From an uncultured Gammaproteobacteria bacterium (GTDB taxonomy: Bacteria; Pseudomonadota; Gammaproteobacteria; GCA-001735895): a DNA stretch of 64,000 nt. A model generated the notes under the pieces. That model did no database searches. It saw only the letters and a list, made by a program, of their open reading frames with translations, and had not been told where the DNA came from. Location: positions 1 to 64,000 of the forward strand of contig CAMYLU010000002.1 of assembly GCA_947259485.1 (NCBI GenBank). The letters run 5' to 3'. The position numbers and the translations under genes were made by a program. Shown here piece after piece: positions 18,407 through 29,144 of the stretch; positions within the stretch are counted from its first letter, which is position 1, and every line of letters starts with the position of its first letter.

Positions 18407-20002
18407 ATGTCAGATATTGACGAAATGCGTCGACGCCGTACCTTTGCGATTATTTCGCACCCGGACGCCGGCAAGACAACCGTTACTGAGAAGCTGTTAT
18501 TGTTTGGCAAGGCGATCCAGATGGCGGGAACCGTAAAGAGCCGTAAGGCTTCCCGGCACGCGACTTCCGACTGGATGGAGCTCGAAAAGCAGCGCGGCAT
18601 TTCGGTCACTTCATCGGTCATGCAATTTCCCTATCGCGACATCATTATCAACCTCCTCGATACACCCGGCCACGAGGATTTTTCAGAAGACACCTACCGA
18701 ACCCTGACCGCGGTTGACTCCGCCCTTATGGTCATTGACTGCGCCAAGGGGGTCGAGGCACGCACCATCAAACTGATGGAAGTCTGTCGGCTGCGCGATA
18801 CGCCAATAATCACTTTCATTAACAAGCTCGATCGCGAAGGTCGTGATCCGATCGACTTGCTGGACGAAGTTGAGGACGTGCTCAAGATTCGATGCGCGCC
18901 GATCACCTGGCCCATCGGTATGGGAAAAAACCTGAAAGGCGTTTTCCATTTGCTCAACGACTCGGTGCACCTGTTTTCGGCAAGTGATGCGGAAAAGATA
19001 TCATCCGGTGAAGTCATAGAGGGTCTGGATAATCCGAGAATTGACGACGTCCTGGGCGAGATGGCAGACGAGTTGCGCGAAGAAATCGAACTGGTGCGCG
19101 GTGCGTCCAGCGAATTCGATCTGGATAGTTATCTGAAAGGGGAACTAACCCCGGTCTTTTTTGGTTCGGCCATCAACAATTTCGGCATGGCTGAGCTGCT
19201 CGATGCCTTCAAAAAGTATGCTCCGCATCCCACGGCGCGCCCGGCAAGGAGCCGCAATGTCGCCGCCGAGGAAGACAAGCTCACCGGATTCGTGTTCAAG
19301 ATCCAGGCAAACATGGACAAGCAACACCGTGACCGGATTGCCTTTATGCGTATCTGTTCCGGTAAATACACGCGCGGTATGAAACTGCGGCATGTCCGTA
19401 TCGGCAAGGACATGAAAATTGCGGACGCCCTGACCTTTTTTGCCGCAGACCGTGGTCACGTCGAGGAAGCCTTTACTGGCGACATCATCGGCATTCACAA
19501 TCATGGCACTATTCGTATCGGTGACAGCTTCAGCCAGGGCGAGCAACTTGCTTTCACCGGCATCCCCAATTTCGCGCCCGAGTTATTCAGACGTGCCCGG
19601 TTGAAAGACCCGCTTAAAATGAAAGCCCTGCTCAAAGGGCTGACCCAGTTATGCGAGGAAGGCGCAACCCAGTTATTCAGGCCAGTTGCTAACAACGACC
19701 TGATTCTCGGCGCGGTCGGAGTGCTCCAGTTCGACGTGGTTGCCCATCGTCTCAAGGATGAGTATGGGGTCGACTGCCAGTTTGAAGCGGTTAATGTTAA
19801 TACCGCACGCTGGATTTCCTCTGGCGACGATAAGAAGCTGGAGGAATTTAAAAGCAAGATGCGAAACAACCTGGCGCTTGATCACGCCGGCGATCTTGCC
19901 TACGTCGCCCCATCAAGAGTCAACCTGACGATGACGGAAGAGCGCTGGCCTGAGATCGAATTTCTTGCAACACGAGAGCACGGCGACTATGAAACAGACT
20001 AG
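18407..20002 (+). CDS. prfC: peptide chain release factor 3
   Basis: A 531-residue translational GTPase: G1 [15 protein letters not shown], switch [17 protein letters not shown]4 [10 protein letters not shown], then the RF3 barrel and C-terminal domains (TNxx-like [18 protein letters not shown] and [12 protein letters not shown]). RF3 recycles RF1/RF2 after peptide release. Length equals E. coli RF3 (529). Its end overlaps the DUF3187 gene by 14 bases. Confidence 0.97.
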   Translation: MSDIDEMRRRRTFAIISHPDAGKTTVTEKLLLFGKAIQMAGTVKSRKASRHATSDWMELEKQRGISVTSSVMQFPYRDIIINLLDTPGHEDFSEDTYRTLTAVDSALMVIDCAKGVEARTIKLMEVCRLRDTPIITFINKLDREGRDPIDLLDEVEDVLKIRCAPITWPIGMGKNLKGVFHLLNDSVHLFSASDAEKISSGEVIEGLDNPRIDDVLGEMADELREEIELVRGASSEFDLDSYLKGELTPVFFGSAINNFGMAELLDAFKKYAPHPTARPARSRNVAAEEDKLTGFVFKIQANMDKQHRDRIAFMRICSGKYTRGMKLRHVRIGKDMKIADALTFFAADRGHVEEAFTGDIIGIHNHGTIRIGDSFSQGEQLAFTGIPNFAPELFRRARLKDPLKMKALLKGLTQLCEEGATQLFRPVANNDLILGAVGVLQFDVVAHRLKDEYGVDCQFEAVNVNTARWISSGDDKKLEEFKSKMRNNLALDHAGDLAYVAPSRVNLTMTEERWPEIEFLATREHGDYETD

Positions 20003-20951
20003 GTGGCTCGTTGTTGCCGCTGGTATTGTTGTTTTCACTACCAGTCATTTCGCTGTCGCGGCTGCAGGTCTCGCAACGCGAGACCTCAATCCTGTATTGC
20101 AACCCATCTATTTACCTACGCTGGCACCGGTCAAGGAAGAGAACGGTTGGCTGATCGCTCACAGTCTTTATATAACCAACACGCTCCAGGAAAAAAGCAA
20201 GACCGGCGAGAGTCTCGTTATCGATGCGGAAAACTATCGCTACGAACTTGGCCTCAGTTACCGCAAGGACAACTGGTTAACACAGGTAAACATTCCTTTC
20301 ATGGCTAACAGTGGCGGTGAACTCGATGGACTCATCGATGGCTGGCACGACTTTTTCGGATTACCGGAGGGTGATCGAGATGACTTTCCCAAGGACGATA
20401 TAAACATTGAATATGTGCGCGATAGCGTCGTCGAATATTCGCAGGACGAGTCCAGTAGCGGTCTTGGAGATCTTTCAATCGCACTGGGTCATCAGCTTAC
20501 TGACGGGCCCGCGTATTTCGTCGGCATCGAGTTACCCACCGGTTCGGAATCCGATTACAGCGGTAATGAAGCGATCGACCTGGCAATCTGGGTCACCCAT
20601 GAGAAACAGATCGATGCCGAGATGACCGTCTATGGCTTACTTGGACTCAGTTTTCCTGGTGACGACGGTAGCCTGGAAGGATTAATCGTCGATGAAATCT
20701 GGGTTGCCCAGGTAGGCTTCGATTACCGATTGAATGACAATTTAATCGGAACCGTACAGCTTGATTTTCACTCCGAAACGATTGAAGACAGTGACTTGAA
20801 AGCATTTGGCAACTCGCTCCAGATTCAGCTCGGCCTCGGCTTCCTGCAATTGTTCGAAAATCATCGGCTCGACCTTTTTTTCTCCGAAGATATCTTGGTG
20901 GGTACCGCACCGGACATCACTTTTGGTGCCCGACTAATCAGGAATTTCTGA
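19989..20951 (+). CDS. DUF3187 family exported protein, probably outer membrane
   Basis: A 320-residue protein starting at ATG 19989 with a signal peptide (about 1-25, ending AVAAAG). The body alternates hydrophobic and polar residues as in a beta-barrel ([47 protein letters not shown]-like end) and finishes with Phe, the usual outer membrane insertion signal. The [13 protein letters not shown] stretch is characteristic of DUF3187. Function is unknown for the family. The gene overlaps prfC by 14 bases. Confidence 0.78.
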   Translation: MKQTRWLVVAAGIVVFTTSHFAVAAAGLATRDLNPVLQPIYLPTLAPVKEENGWLIAHSLYITNTLQEKSKTGESLVIDAENYRYELGLSYRKDNWLTQVNIPFMANSGGELDGLIDGWHDFFGLPEGDRDDFPKDDINIEYVRDSVVEYSQDESSSGLGDLSIALGHQLTDGPAYFVGIELPTGSESDYSGNEAIDLAIWVTHEKQIDAEMTVYGLLGLSFPGDDGSLEGLIVDEIWVAQVGFDYRLNDNLIGTVQLDFHSETIEDSDLKAFGNSLQIQLGLGFLQLFENHRLDLFFSEDILVGTAPDITFGARLIRNF

Positions 20952-20958
20952 TTCCACC

Positions 20959-22179
20959 TCAATCCTCGAGCCGGGTGACGATTTGCGGATCGCTTTCCAG
21001 GGTTCGATGCACCGGACACATATCTGCAATCTCGAGCAAACGATCGCGCTGCTCCTCACTGAGATCACCTACCAGTGTAACCCTGCGCGTGATGCGCTCG
21101 ATCTTGTCATTACAATCGATACAATCCTCGGCATGCACACGCTCGTGTAACAGCCGGATCGTCACATCCTCAAGTGGCAGCTTCTTGCGATTGGCATACA
21201 TGCGCAAGGTCATCGAGGTACAGGCGCCCAACGACATCAGTAACAGGTCGTAAGGCGTGGGACCCAGGTCCGAGCCCCCGTACTTCAATGGTTCGTCAGC
21301 TCGCAGGAAATGACTGGTACTGTACATGCCACGTAAAAACTGTTGATTCAGTTCAGAGATCAGAACCTCGCCGTCAACAAGATCAGGTTTTTCGGAACTT
21401 TCCTCGTCTATTTCAAGATCAAGATAGCGGCTGGCCCAGGAGGCGATCGTAGCTGCGACATATTCTGCATCGGCAGCCTTGCTCAGCAAGTGGTCAGCCC
21501 GGTCAAGCGAGATAAAACTCTTGGGATGTCTTGCCGCCTGGTAAATACTGGCCGCCTCATCGATCGATACGATCGCATCGACAGGAGAATGAAACACCAG
21601 TAGTGCAGCATCTAGATCCCGGATTTTCTCGGTCGACGAATACCGGTCGATATCATCGAGGAACTGTTTTTTGATGGAAAACTCGCGTGCACCCAGTTTA
21701 ACCACCGCCTCACCCTGTTGCTGGATCAGGTCGGCCTTATCCTGAAACAGGTGCGAAACATGTTGTGCGGTTGCAGGTGCGCCGATGGTTACCACCGCTT
21801 TTATTGAGTCCAGGTTTGCTGCCGCACCTAAAACCGCGGCACCACCAAGACTATGGCCTATCAGAATTTGCGGGGCTCGATATTGCGTTTCGAGTGCCTT
21901 TGCAGCGAGAATCAAATCTTCAATATTTGAAGAAAAATTGCTATTGGCAAAATCACCGTCGCTGTTGCCCAATCCGGTAAAGTCAAAACGCAGAACCGCT
22001 ATGCCTTGCGCTGCCAGGGCGCGGCTGATTCTCGACGCGGCAGCAATATCCTTGCCACAGGTAAAACAGTGCGCAAACAACGCATAACTGGAAATATCTT
22101 CTGTATGCTCAGGCAGTTCAAGCAGTCCTGCCAGTTTTTCACCATTGGAATTGTCGAATTCCAGCTTTATTTTTTTCAT
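20959..22179 (-). CDS. alpha/beta hydrolase fused to an OsmC domain
   Basis: A 406-residue two-domain protein. Residues 1-255 are an alpha/beta hydrolase with oxyanion region HCFTC and nucleophile elbow GHSLGG (108-113, Ser110), Asp in SPVDAIV and His in RADHLL. Residues about 270-406 are an OsmC-type peroxiredoxin-like domain with the two family cysteines in [12 protein letters not shown] and [10 protein letters not shown]. OsmC proteins reduce organic hydroperoxides. The fusion suggests hydrolysis and peroxide handling of a shared acyl substrate, which is inference; the fused family is known in proteobacteria. Divergent from plsB with a 57-base gap. Confidence 0.85.
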   Translation of the reverse strand: MKKIKLEFDNSNGEKLAGLLELPEHTEDISSYALFAHCFTCGKDIAAASRISRALAAQGIAVLRFDFTGLGNSDGDFANSNFSSNIEDLILAAKALETQYRAPQILIGHSLGGAAVLGAAANLDSIKAVVTIGAPATAQHVSHLFQDKADLIQQQGEAVVKLGAREFSIKKQFLDDIDRYSSTEKIRDLDAALLVFHSPVDAIVSIDEAASIYQAARHPKSFISLDRADHLLSKAADAEYVAATIASWASRYLDLEIDEESSEKPDLVDGEVLISELNQQFLRGMYSTSHFLRADEPLKYGGSDLGPTPYDLLLMSLGACTSMTLRMYANRKKLPLEDVTIRLLHERVHAEDCIDCNDKIERITRRVTLVGDLSEEQRDRLLEIADMCPVHRTLESDPQIVTRLED

Positions 22180-22236
22180 CAGATGCTCTCCAAGGGGTTA
22201 TTATTCTGTGACTGAGGGTAAAGCGACAGGTTCCCG

Positions 22237-24666
22237 TTGAAGAAGCAGTTTAATCGATTTCTACGCTGGATATTGTTTCGCTGGGTAAAAGTCGAGGTTT
22301 TTCCTGCAGACAATCCGGCTTCAATCATAGATCCCGAGCGGCCAACGCTTTATGTGCTCGCCGATCGGGGCATCAGCGATTTACTGGTTCTGACCCAGAT
22401 CAGCCACCAATGCGGCCTTCCCGAGCCGATTGCACGTATCCCGATCGACGCCTTGAGCCATCATCATTCGGTTTACAGCATCGCCTCGCGTAACCCGCTC
22501 ATCGACTGGATCAAACGTCGGCGCAAACACTCGGCAATGCTGAACGATCTGATGCAGGCATTCGTTGTAGACGAAAACCTCGACCTGCAGGTCGTGCCGG
22601 TATCGGTATTCTGGGGCCGTCCCCTGGCCCGACATAAGAACTGGCTGCAAGTACTGTTCGCGGATACCTGGTCGCTTGCCGGGCGCACACGCAAGTTTTT
22701 TACGATTTTGTTTCATGGTCGTAATGCGCGGCTGATTTTTTCGCAGGCGCTCGATTTTCGAGACCTGGTTGAGCAGAATGGCAATGATGAGCAGGATTTA
22801 CAGGAATCGCTGATTACCACATTGCGTCAACAGCGCGAGGCGACTTTCGGACCCCAGATTAAAAGCCACCAACATATGTCAGCGCAGGTAATCGAAGACC
22901 AGATTGTTCAGCAACTGATATTCGAAGAGGCTGACAGTACCCAGCAAACTTTAACCAGGGCACACCGCTATTGCCGCGAGATATTCGCTGACTGCACTCA
23001 ACTCACAATTGAAGTCATGCTGCGCCTGTTGCGCGCCTTCTGGAATCGATTCTACAGCGGCATCAATATCTACAATGCCGAGCGAATTCGTGAAGCCGCC
23101 CTGACCCACCAGTTGGTATATGTGCCCTGCCATCGCAGCCATGTCGATTACCTATTGCTCTCCTACGTCATTTACAACGAAAACCTGGCGATACCTTATA
23201 TCGCCGCGGGAGATAATCTTAATATACCCTTCATCGGGCGCATTCTGCGTGGCGGCGGCGCTTTTTTTATCCGTCGCAGCTTCAAGGATAATCGAATCTA
23301 CAACGCGGTCATGCGCGCCTATGTAAATCAGCTGATCAAACTCGGGGTGCCGCTTGAGTACTTTATCGAGGGGGGTCGCAGTCGCACTGGCAGAATGCTA
23401 AAACCCAAATTCGGCATGTTGGGCATGACGGTCGACGCCTATATTAAAAGCCAGGTTCGACCGCTCGCCTTTGTTCCGGTTTATATCGGGTATGAAAAAC
23501 TTGTCGAACGAAAATCTTACCTGGGTGAGCTCTACGGACACAAAAAGAAACGTGAATCAACGCTGGGAGCTTTACGGGCGATATTCAGGCTTAAAGGACA
23601 TTACGGCAAGGTAACTGCAAGTTTCGGTGAACCGATCGAGCTAGGCGGGTTACTTGGACAACACTGCAGTGACTGGTCAACTCGAGCTGCGAATATCGCG
23701 CACAAGCCTGACTGGTATATCGCCAGCCTGCAACATCTCGCGCAGGAAATCATGTATGGTATTAATCGCGCCTGTGTCATCAATCCGGTGAATTCAATCG
23801 CAACCATTTTGCTGGCAACGCCCAGGCAAAGCATCGAAATCGAGGAACTCGTGAGCCAGGCCAAATTACATCACCGGCTCATCCGCGGAGCTCATTGCCT
23901 GGCGTCTATTCGCATCGAGGGCAAGGTTAACAAGAAACAAATCATGCGCATTGCACGCGAGAAGATTATTCACATCCGTGAGCACGAACTGGGTGATATT
24001 GTTTATCTCAAGCCCGAAGACTCGGTCCTCATTGGCTACTATCGAAACAATAGCCTGCATAGCCTGGTTATTCCGGCCCTGATCGCCTGTTGCTTTGTTA
24101 ATGTCCGACGCGTCCCGCGCGCAAGTGTGCTACGCAAAATCAGGTTGCTCTACCCTTTCCTGAAATCGGAACTGCAACTCGAGTGGCAGGATTCCAGTCT
24201 CGAGGAAATTATCGATGAGTGCATTTCCTGTCTTATCGACGCATCCCTGCTCGAACAGGTTGACAAGGATTTACGGCGACCGCGACGCAGTAATCACGAG
24301 TTCATACAATTGAACAGGCTGGCCCACATCGTTCAGCCGATCCTCGAACGTTACTACATGACCTTTATCGTGTTATGGCAGACTTCCGCCGAACCATTGC
24401 CCGAAGCAGCGCTGGAACATCGCTGCCACTTGCTCGCGCAAAAGATCTCGATGATTTACGGCATTAACTCGCCCGACTTTTTTGACCGACTGTTGTTCCG
24501 GGACTTCATCGAGACCATGCTCGAAAACGAATACCTGGTAAAAAACGATCAAGAGCAGCTCGAATTCGCGACGGAATTCGATTACGTCAGCCTCGACCTG
24601 CGCAACCTGCTCAGCACCGAAGTCCGCAGCAGCATCCTCTCCCTCGTAAAAGCCGCCCCTCAATAA
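22237..24666 (+). CDS. plsB: glycerol-3-phosphate 1-O-acyltransferase
   Basis: An 809-residue PlsB-type enzyme, length as in E. coli (807). Acyltransferase block I is PCHRSHVDYLLLSY with HX4D; later blocks include GGAFFIRRSFKDNRIYNAV, YFIEGGRSRTGR and FVPVYIGYEKL. It transfers an acyl chain to sn-glycerol 3-phosphate at the inner membrane, the first step of phospholipid synthesis. The start is a TTG at 22237 with GACAGG upstream; the next residues match the PlsB N-terminus (VKVEVFPADNP). Confidence 0.95.
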   Translation: MKKQFNRFLRWILFRWVKVEVFPADNPASIIDPERPTLYVLADRGISDLLVLTQISHQCGLPEPIARIPIDALSHHHSVYSIASRNPLIDWIKRRRKHSAMLNDLMQAFVVDENLDLQVVPVSVFWGRPLARHKNWLQVLFADTWSLAGRTRKFFTILFHGRNARLIFSQALDFRDLVEQNGNDEQDLQESLITTLRQQREATFGPQIKSHQHMSAQVIEDQIVQQLIFEEADSTQQTLTRAHRYCREIFADCTQLTIEVMLRLLRAFWNRFYSGINIYNAERIREAALTHQLVYVPCHRSHVDYLLLSYVIYNENLAIPYIAAGDNLNIPFIGRILRGGGAFFIRRSFKDNRIYNAVMRAYVNQLIKLGVPLEYFIEGGRSRTGRMLKPKFGMLGMTVDAYIKSQVRPLAFVPVYIGYEKLVERKSYLGELYGHKKKRESTLGALRAIFRLKGHYGKVTASFGEPIELGGLLGQHCSDWSTRAANIAHKPDWYIASLQHLAQEIMYGINRACVINPVNSIATILLATPRQSIEIEELVSQAKLHHRLIRGAHCLASIRIEGKVNKKQIMRIAREKIIHIREHELGDIVYLKPEDSVLIGYYRNNSLHSLVIPALIACCFVNVRRVPRASVLRKIRLLYPFLKSELQLEWQDSSLEEIIDECISCLIDASLLEQVDKDLRRPRRSNHEFIQLNRLAHIVQPILERYYMTFIVLWQTSAEPLPEAALEHRCHLLAQKISMIYGINSPDFFDRLLFRDFIETMLENEYLVKNDQEQLEFATEFDYVSLDLRNLLSTEVRSSILSLVKAAPQ

Positions 24667-24780
24667 ACAGCATCGTCCGAACTAGAAATTCACTAGTAGC
24701 ACTGTTGTTATAAATTCCACGCCCCTCGCTCCGGGGGCAAACAGAAAAGTTACATGTGCTCACGAGTACCGGGATGATTG

Positions 24781-24914
24781 TTGCCACCGTGGGTGAATGC
24801 TCACAAAAGTGTAGCGCGGCAGGGATGCCGCGCTCCAAGCGAATACATGGATGTACCAACCGGCGCTTGCGCCGGTTGGTAGCGTCTTTTGTGGGCATTC
24901 ACCCACGGTGGCAA
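24781..24914. repeat. 134-bp palindromic element with internal hairpins (copy B)
   Basis: Terminal arms 24781-24809 and 24886-24914 are inverted repeats matching at 28 of 29 positions. Between them lie three further hairpins: a 9-bp stem AGCGCGGCA/TGCCGCGCT with loop GGGA (24813-24834), the motif TACATGGATGTA (24844-24855), and an 11-bp stem ACCAACCGGCG/CGCCGGTTGGT (24856-24881). The fold would be cloverleaf-like. Loop GGGA and the TACATGGAYGTA unit are shared with the element at 7821-7959. It lies in the 270-base gap between plsB and the GGCT-like gene, both of which point towards it; the remaining bases of the gap show nothing else. Confidence 0.8.
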
Positions 24915-24936
24915 CGGAGGGTCCGTATACTGAAGG

Positions 24937-25275
24937 TTAGAGCCAGGTGCCGGGGAGTTGTTTTTTGCCGTGGCAGAGATTGGCCTTGACGATGTACATC
25001 CAGGCATCGCCAAAGTGCGTGGGGATTTCGATTCGCTGGTAGAAGTGTGGGTACCATTCGAGGTCGTCCAGCATTCTGAACTGGTGATCGGTTACCTGGT
25101 AAACCTCACCCTCGATTGCATGCCTGCCACGCAGGCACACCGCGGGATAGTCTTCGAACTCGTACATCGAGTAAATGCGATCAGTGGTGAAACTACCGAG
25201 GAATTCGGCGCTGTGCATGAAATGACTATTGCGATGGCCTTTTTTCAAGGTGCCATAGACAAATACTCGATTCAT
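24937..25275 (-). CDS. gamma-glutamylcyclotransferase-like (GGCT/AIG2) protein
   Basis: A 112-residue protein with the substrate-binding VYGTLKKGHRNSHFM at the N-terminus, GEVYQVTDHQFRMLDDLEWYPHFY with the family's conserved acidic residue, and a terminal AWMYI strand. The fold family includes gamma-glutamylcyclotransferases and gamma-glutamylamine cyclotransferases, but many bacterial members are uncharacterised. It overlaps the end of hslR by four bases (ATGA), so the two are likely co-transcribed. Confidence 0.85.
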   Translation of the reverse strand: MNRVFVYGTLKKGHRNSHFMHSAEFLGSFTTDRIYSMYEFEDYPAVCLRGRHAIEGEVYQVTDHQFRMLDDLEWYPHFYQRIEIPTHFGDAWMYIVKANLCHGKKQLPGTWL

Positions 25276-25664
25276 AACTTTTCATTAAACTGACGTATTT
25301 TTCGCCGTTGCTTCTTGTTCGGACGGGCACTTGAACGGGGACGCTGCATCATCGCCAACTTGCGTTTCTCCGCCTCGACAACGCGTCGCTCGATGCTGCT
25401 TTCGGTTTCTCGGTACAGGTTCTGCGCGCTGGAAGCCGATCCACGACGGTCGGTGACATCGGTAACCATCACCTGGTAGCGTTCATAGCCTCGCTGAATC
25501 TCAAAACAATCGTTGATTTTGACCTTGCGTGAGGGTTTTACCCGATTTCCTGCCAAATGCACCTTGCCCCCGGTGACGGCCTCGCTGGCAAGTACCCTGG
25601 TTTTAAAAAAGCGTGCCGCCCACAGCCACTTGTCCAGGCGGACGGACTCTTTGCTTTGATTCAT
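25272..25664 (-). CDS. hslR: heat shock protein 15, S4-domain ribosome-associated protein
   Basis: A 130-residue protein with an N-terminal S4 RNA-binding domain (VRLDKWLWAARFFKTRVLASEAVTGG region, residues 8-70) and a basic C-terminal tail (ARPNKKQRRKIRQF). Hsp15 binds 50S subunits carrying a nascent chain after premature dissociation. Length and tail match E. coli HslR. It starts 27 bases after the upstream flavoprotein gene, so it probably shares its transcript; no heat-shock promoter is obvious right before it. Confidence 0.9.
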   Translation of the reverse strand: MNQSKESVRLDKWLWAARFFKTRVLASEAVTGGKVHLAGNRVKPSRKVKINDCFEIQRGYERYQVMVTDVTDRRGSASSAQNLYRETESSIERRVVEAEKRKLAMMQRPRSSARPNKKQRRKIRQFNEKL

Positions 25665-25691
25665 CCGCTCTCCGCTTATCCAGTTTTCTCG

Positions 25692-26696
25692 CTAATCATA
25701 ATGCTTATGGACATATTTCATAACCCTGTCCGCCATCGAAAAACCACTTAGCACGGCTCCCTCAATGCGAGGTGCGGTACACCAGTCTCCGCATGCCCCA
25801 ATTGCAGTCGACTCATCAAACAACGAATCCTCGCTAATCGGATTAATCGGTAACGCGTGTCTCCAGCAATGCACCGACGAGGAAACCGGTTTGCTGGCAC
25901 TTAAATCAGTAGCTTCCCAGAAGGCATCGAGCAGGGCGTGCATGACGCGGCCACGAAAGGTGGCCACATATTGCTGTGACCATTCGGGTGAAGCCTGCAA
26001 TACCCAGCAATCTGCATCATTGGCAGCGTCGGCAACCTGGTATCGTGAAATCCATGATAACGGGGAGTCTAAAACGAACGCCGCGTCATACGGAATGTTA
26101 AGTGCTTTCTCGAAAGCGAACATACCACTCCAGCATATCGTCATGTCTACATTTTCAGCAGGTTTTGAAATCATCGGAATCGAGCGGCACAAGTCGGCTA
26201 CCTGGTGCGCTGCAGTTGCGATTATAACGATATCGTAAGCACCCTGGTAATCACCGCGATCGTTGAAAAGCCGCCAACCCTTGCCAGCTTGCTGTTCCAT
26301 CTCGGATATATTTACAGAAGTAACCAGGTCACAGCTAAGCGCCAGCTGCTCCGCGACCTTTAACATTCGCGGTACGCCGACAAATCTTTGTGTCGCCATG
26401 TCGCTATTAGTGACCTGGCCTTTTTGCAACTCGACGATCCAGCCGTCCCAGGGACGAACGATACCTTCGGTCTGCCAGGCCGAAACTATGTTCCAGAATA
26501 AGGGGTTATTTACAGTGAAATACTGGGCGCCGTGATTAAATTCATAATCTCCGGCACGAAAGCAACCGATTCGACCACCGGGCGTTACATTCTTTTCAAA
26601 AATTCTTAAATCTTCGACCAGTCCCTTTAGCGCAGTGCCACAGGTAAGTCCTGCCAAACCTGCGCCGATAATGGCGACTGATGGCTTTTTTTTCAC
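25692..26696 (-). CDS. FAD-dependent amine oxidase-like (renalase-type) oxidoreductase
   Basis: A 334-residue flavoprotein from GTG 26696: an FAD-binding Rossmann motif right at the N-terminus (AIIGAGLAGLTCGTAL), then EKNVTPGGRIG and HGAQYFTVNN, typical of the NAD(P)/FAD-dependent renalase-like family, and a C-terminal GACGDWCTAPRIEGAVLSG that closes the FAD site. A longer frame begins at 26831 but it would overlap the PilZ gene and lacks family features. The GTG sits 7 bases after the PilZ stop codon. Substrate unknown. Confidence 0.82.
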   Translation of the reverse strand: MKKKPSVAIIGAGLAGLTCGTALKGLVEDLRIFEKNVTPGGRIGCFRAGDYEFNHGAQYFTVNNPLFWNIVSAWQTEGIVRPWDGWIVELQKGQVTNSDMATQRFVGVPRMLKVAEQLALSCDLVTSVNISEMEQQAGKGWRLFNDRGDYQGAYDIVIIATAAHQVADLCRSIPMISKPAENVDMTICWSGMFAFEKALNIPYDAAFVLDSPLSWISRYQVADAANDADCWVLQASPEWSQQYVATFRGRVMHALLDAFWEATDLSASKPVSSSVHCWRHALPINPISEDSLFDESTAIGACGDWCTAPRIEGAVLSGFSMADRVMKYVHKHYD

Positions 26697-26703
26697 CTGC
26701 TGC

Positions 26704-27144
26704 TTAAAGCGCCGGAAATTCGCCGGCGAACTTGGAAATCCACTCCTTGGCTGCTTCCTGGGCATTGAGCTCGCGGCCTTCCGTCTTCTCGACTTCCTTA
26801 CGATAGTGTTCGATATGGCAGATTTGTTCAATCATGCGCAAACGGAATACATCTTTGGATTTCTCGAACTCGATTCCAATTTCATAGCCGGCGCCTGCCT
26901 TTTCGCACCAGACGACATTGCCAACCAGGTAATTGTCCTGGTCCAGGACGGGGATGCAGATCCGCACCCGCTCCAGCAGTTCGAGCGGCTGATGGGAAAC
27001 GAACGCGAGACCACCAAGGCTGACATTGGTTATGGTCTGGTCTACAGTCTCGTCGTTTTCATCTTCCGCCCAGTCCAGCGTTACCTGTATGGGTACCCCT
27101 GAAGGGTGGCGGATAAATTTTCGAATCGTCGTGTTATCTGGCAA
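26704..27144 (-). CDS. PilZ-domain protein
   Basis: A 146-residue protein. Residues 8-13 (RKFIRH) form the RxxxR-like c-di-GMP loop, and NVSLGGLAF (about 40-48) is the (D/N)xSxxG motif, so the main PilZ binding determinants are present. The C-terminal 50 residues are helical and charged. It probably senses cyclic di-GMP and acts on an unknown partner. Its start overlaps the end of htpG by 11 bases, and a flavoprotein gene follows. Confidence 0.85.
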   Translation of the reverse strand: MPDNTTIRKFIRHPSGVPIQVTLDWAEDENDETVDQTITNVSLGGLAFVSHQPLELLERVRICIPVLDQDNYLVGNVVWCEKAGAGYEIGIEFEKSKDVFRLRMIEQICHIEHYRKEVEKTEGRELNAQEAAKEWISKFAGEFPAL

Positions 27145-29032
27145 TGGTTACCAACATTTTGTTAAGTTTCGCGACAAAACCAGCCGGGTCATCGAGTTGA
27201 CCACCTTCAGCCAGTAATGCCTGATCAAATAATATACTAGACCAGTCTGCGAACTTCTTCTTCGATTTTTCCGTATCGAGTTTCTTAACAATCGGATGAT
27301 CAGGATTGATTTCTAGAATGGGCAGCGTGCTCGGCAACTCGTGCCCTGCTTCCTTGAGAATACGCTGCATATGCATCGCCATATCCTGCTCGTTAAGCAC
27401 GATACAGGCCGGCGAATCGGTTAGCCGGTTGGTGACACGAACATCGCTGGCTTGTTCCTTGAGCGCATCCTTCATCCTTTTCAGCAGTTTCTCGGCCGAT
27501 TTCGCCTTCTTTTCGAGTTCCTTTTCCGAGGTTTCATCGTTATCAAGATCAAGTTCGCCCTTTGCAACCGATTGCAACTTCTTGTCTTCGTATTCCATCA
27601 AGTGCGCAGTCAGCCATTCATCGACACGATCCGAGAGCAGTAACACCTCGATTCCCTTTTTGCGGAAAATTTCCAGGTGCGGGCTATTTTTTGCCGCCGC
27701 GTGGGAGTCGGCTGCGATGTAATAGATCTTGTCCTGCCCTTCCTGCATGCGTCCGATATAGTCATCCAGCGAAACATTTTGTTCCTCATCATCGGTATGC
27801 GTGGTCGCAAAACGCAGCAGCTTTGCAATCGCTTCGCGATTGGCGAAATCCTCGGCCGGACCTTCCTTCAAAACCCTGCCGAATTCCTTCCAGAATTTCT
27901 GATACTTTTCAGGATCATTCTTAACAATTTTTTCGAGCATACCCAGAACCTTCTTGACCGAGCCACTGCGTATACTGTCGATCACTTTACTGCCCTGCAA
28001 TATTTCACGCGACACGTTTAGCGGTAAATCGTTTGAGTCGATCACTCCGCGAACAAATCGCAGGTAGCGCGGCATCAACTTTTCAGCATCTTCCATAATG
28101 AAAACGCGTTGCACGTAAAGCTTGATACCGGAGCGGGATTCACGGTCGTAGAGGTCGAACGGTGCGCGCGCCGGAATATAGAGTAACGACGTATATTCAT
28201 TAGTGCCTTCCACACGGTTATGGCTCCAGTCAATGGGATCCTCGAAGTCATGCGCAACATGCTTGTAGAACTCCCGGTATTCTTCTTCCTTGATTTCGGA
28301 CCTGGCACGAGTCCACAAGGCCGAGGCCTGGTTGACCATCTCCTCTTCGATCACGGTTTCTCCACCTTCCTCTTCGGGCTCAACCGATTTATCCATAACC
28401 ACGGGGAAATCGATATGATCCGAATAGGCGGTAATAATCGAGCGCAGTTTCCAGTCGTTTAAAAATTCGTCTTCCCCTTCGCGCAGTTTGAGGGTTATCT
28501 CGGTGCCGCGCCCGGCTTTCTCGACCGATGCAATGCTATATTCGCCCTTTCCCTGTGATACCCACTCAACGCCCTGGTCCTTCTCCGTGCCTGCCTTGCG
28601 GGTGCGCAAGGTGACTTCTTCGGCAACGATAAATGACGAGTAGAATCCAACCCCGAACTGGCCAATAAGCTTAGCGTCGTTTTTCTCATCACCGGTAATC
28701 GAGTCGAGAAATGCGCGTGTTCCTGATTTCGCGATGGTGCCAATATGATCGATCACTTCTTCGCGCGTCATACCGATACCATTATCGCTGATGGTTATGC
28801 TGCGCTTGTCCTTGTCATAACTGATCTTGATCTTGAGCTCGATATCTTCCTCGTACAGACCGGCATCCGAGATCGCAGTGAAGCGCAACCGGTCGCAGGC
28901 ATCGGAGGCGTTGGATATTAATTCACGCAGGAATATTTCCTTGTTTGAATACAGCGAATGGATCATCAGATCCAGTAACTGGTTAACTTCGGTTTCAAAG
29001 CCCCGGGTTTCGGTATTTGCGGCTGCTGTCAT
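27134..29032 (-). CDS. htpG: molecular chaperone HtpG (Hsp90)
   Basis: A 632-residue Hsp90: GHKL ATPase motifs [25 protein letters not shown] and [11 protein letters not shown], middle-domain [12 protein letters not shown], and the C-terminal dimerisation domain. It helps refold client proteins in the cytoplasm. A sigma-32-like promoter is visible at 29074-29102, about 40 bases before the ATG, consistent with heat-shock control. The ATG at 29032 follows a GGAG (CCGGAGAAAACGAACC). Confidence 0.97.
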   Translation of the reverse strand: MTAAANTETRGFETEVNQLLDLMIHSLYSNKEIFLRELISNASDACDRLRFTAISDAGLYEEDIELKIKISYDKDKRSITISDNGIGMTREEVIDHIGTIAKSGTRAFLDSITGDEKNDAKLIGQFGVGFYSSFIVAEEVTLRTRKAGTEKDQGVEWVSQGKGEYSIASVEKAGRGTEITLKLREGEDEFLNDWKLRSIITAYSDHIDFPVVMDKSVEPEEEGGETVIEEEMVNQASALWTRARSEIKEEEYREFYKHVAHDFEDPIDWSHNRVEGTNEYTSLLYIPARAPFDLYDRESRSGIKLYVQRVFIMEDAEKLMPRYLRFVRGVIDSNDLPLNVSREILQGSKVIDSIRSGSVKKVLGMLEKIVKNDPEKYQKFWKEFGRVLKEGPAEDFANREAIAKLLRFATTHTDDEEQNVSLDDYIGRMQEGQDKIYYIAADSHAAAKNSPHLEIFRKKGIEVLLLSDRVDEWLTAHLMEYEDKKLQSVAKGELDLDNDETSEKELEKKAKSAEKLLKRMKDALKEQASDVRVTNRLTDSPACIVLNEQDMAMHMQRILKEAGHELPSTLPILEINPDHPIVKKLDTEKSKKKFADWSSILFDQALLAEGGQLDDPAGFVAKLNKMLVTIAR

Positions 29033-29073
29033 GGTTCGTTTTCTCCGGCAGGAAAGTAATAATTAACGCTGCT

Positions 29074-29102
29074 ATATGCGGTTCTTGGCGTCGATTTTCA
29101 AG
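29074..29102 (-). promoter_or_regulatory. sigma-32-type heat-shock promoter of htpG
   Basis: Read on the minus strand, CTTGAAA (29102-29096) is followed after 14 bases by CCGCATAT (29081-29074). The sigma-32 consensus is CTTGAAA, 12-15 bases, CCCCATNT, so the -35 matches fully and the -10 differs at one defined base. It is placed to give a leader of about 35 bases before htpG, a known RpoH target in gammaproteobacteria. Confidence 0.7.
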
Positions 29103-29144
29103 CGTACTGGTACGGGTTCTAGTGGAAAATTCAGCTTATCCGGC

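Noticed and set aside
24781-24914. Integron attC site
   Set aside because: The fold suggests it, but core-site consensus sequences are absent at the ends and no integrase or cassette array is present.
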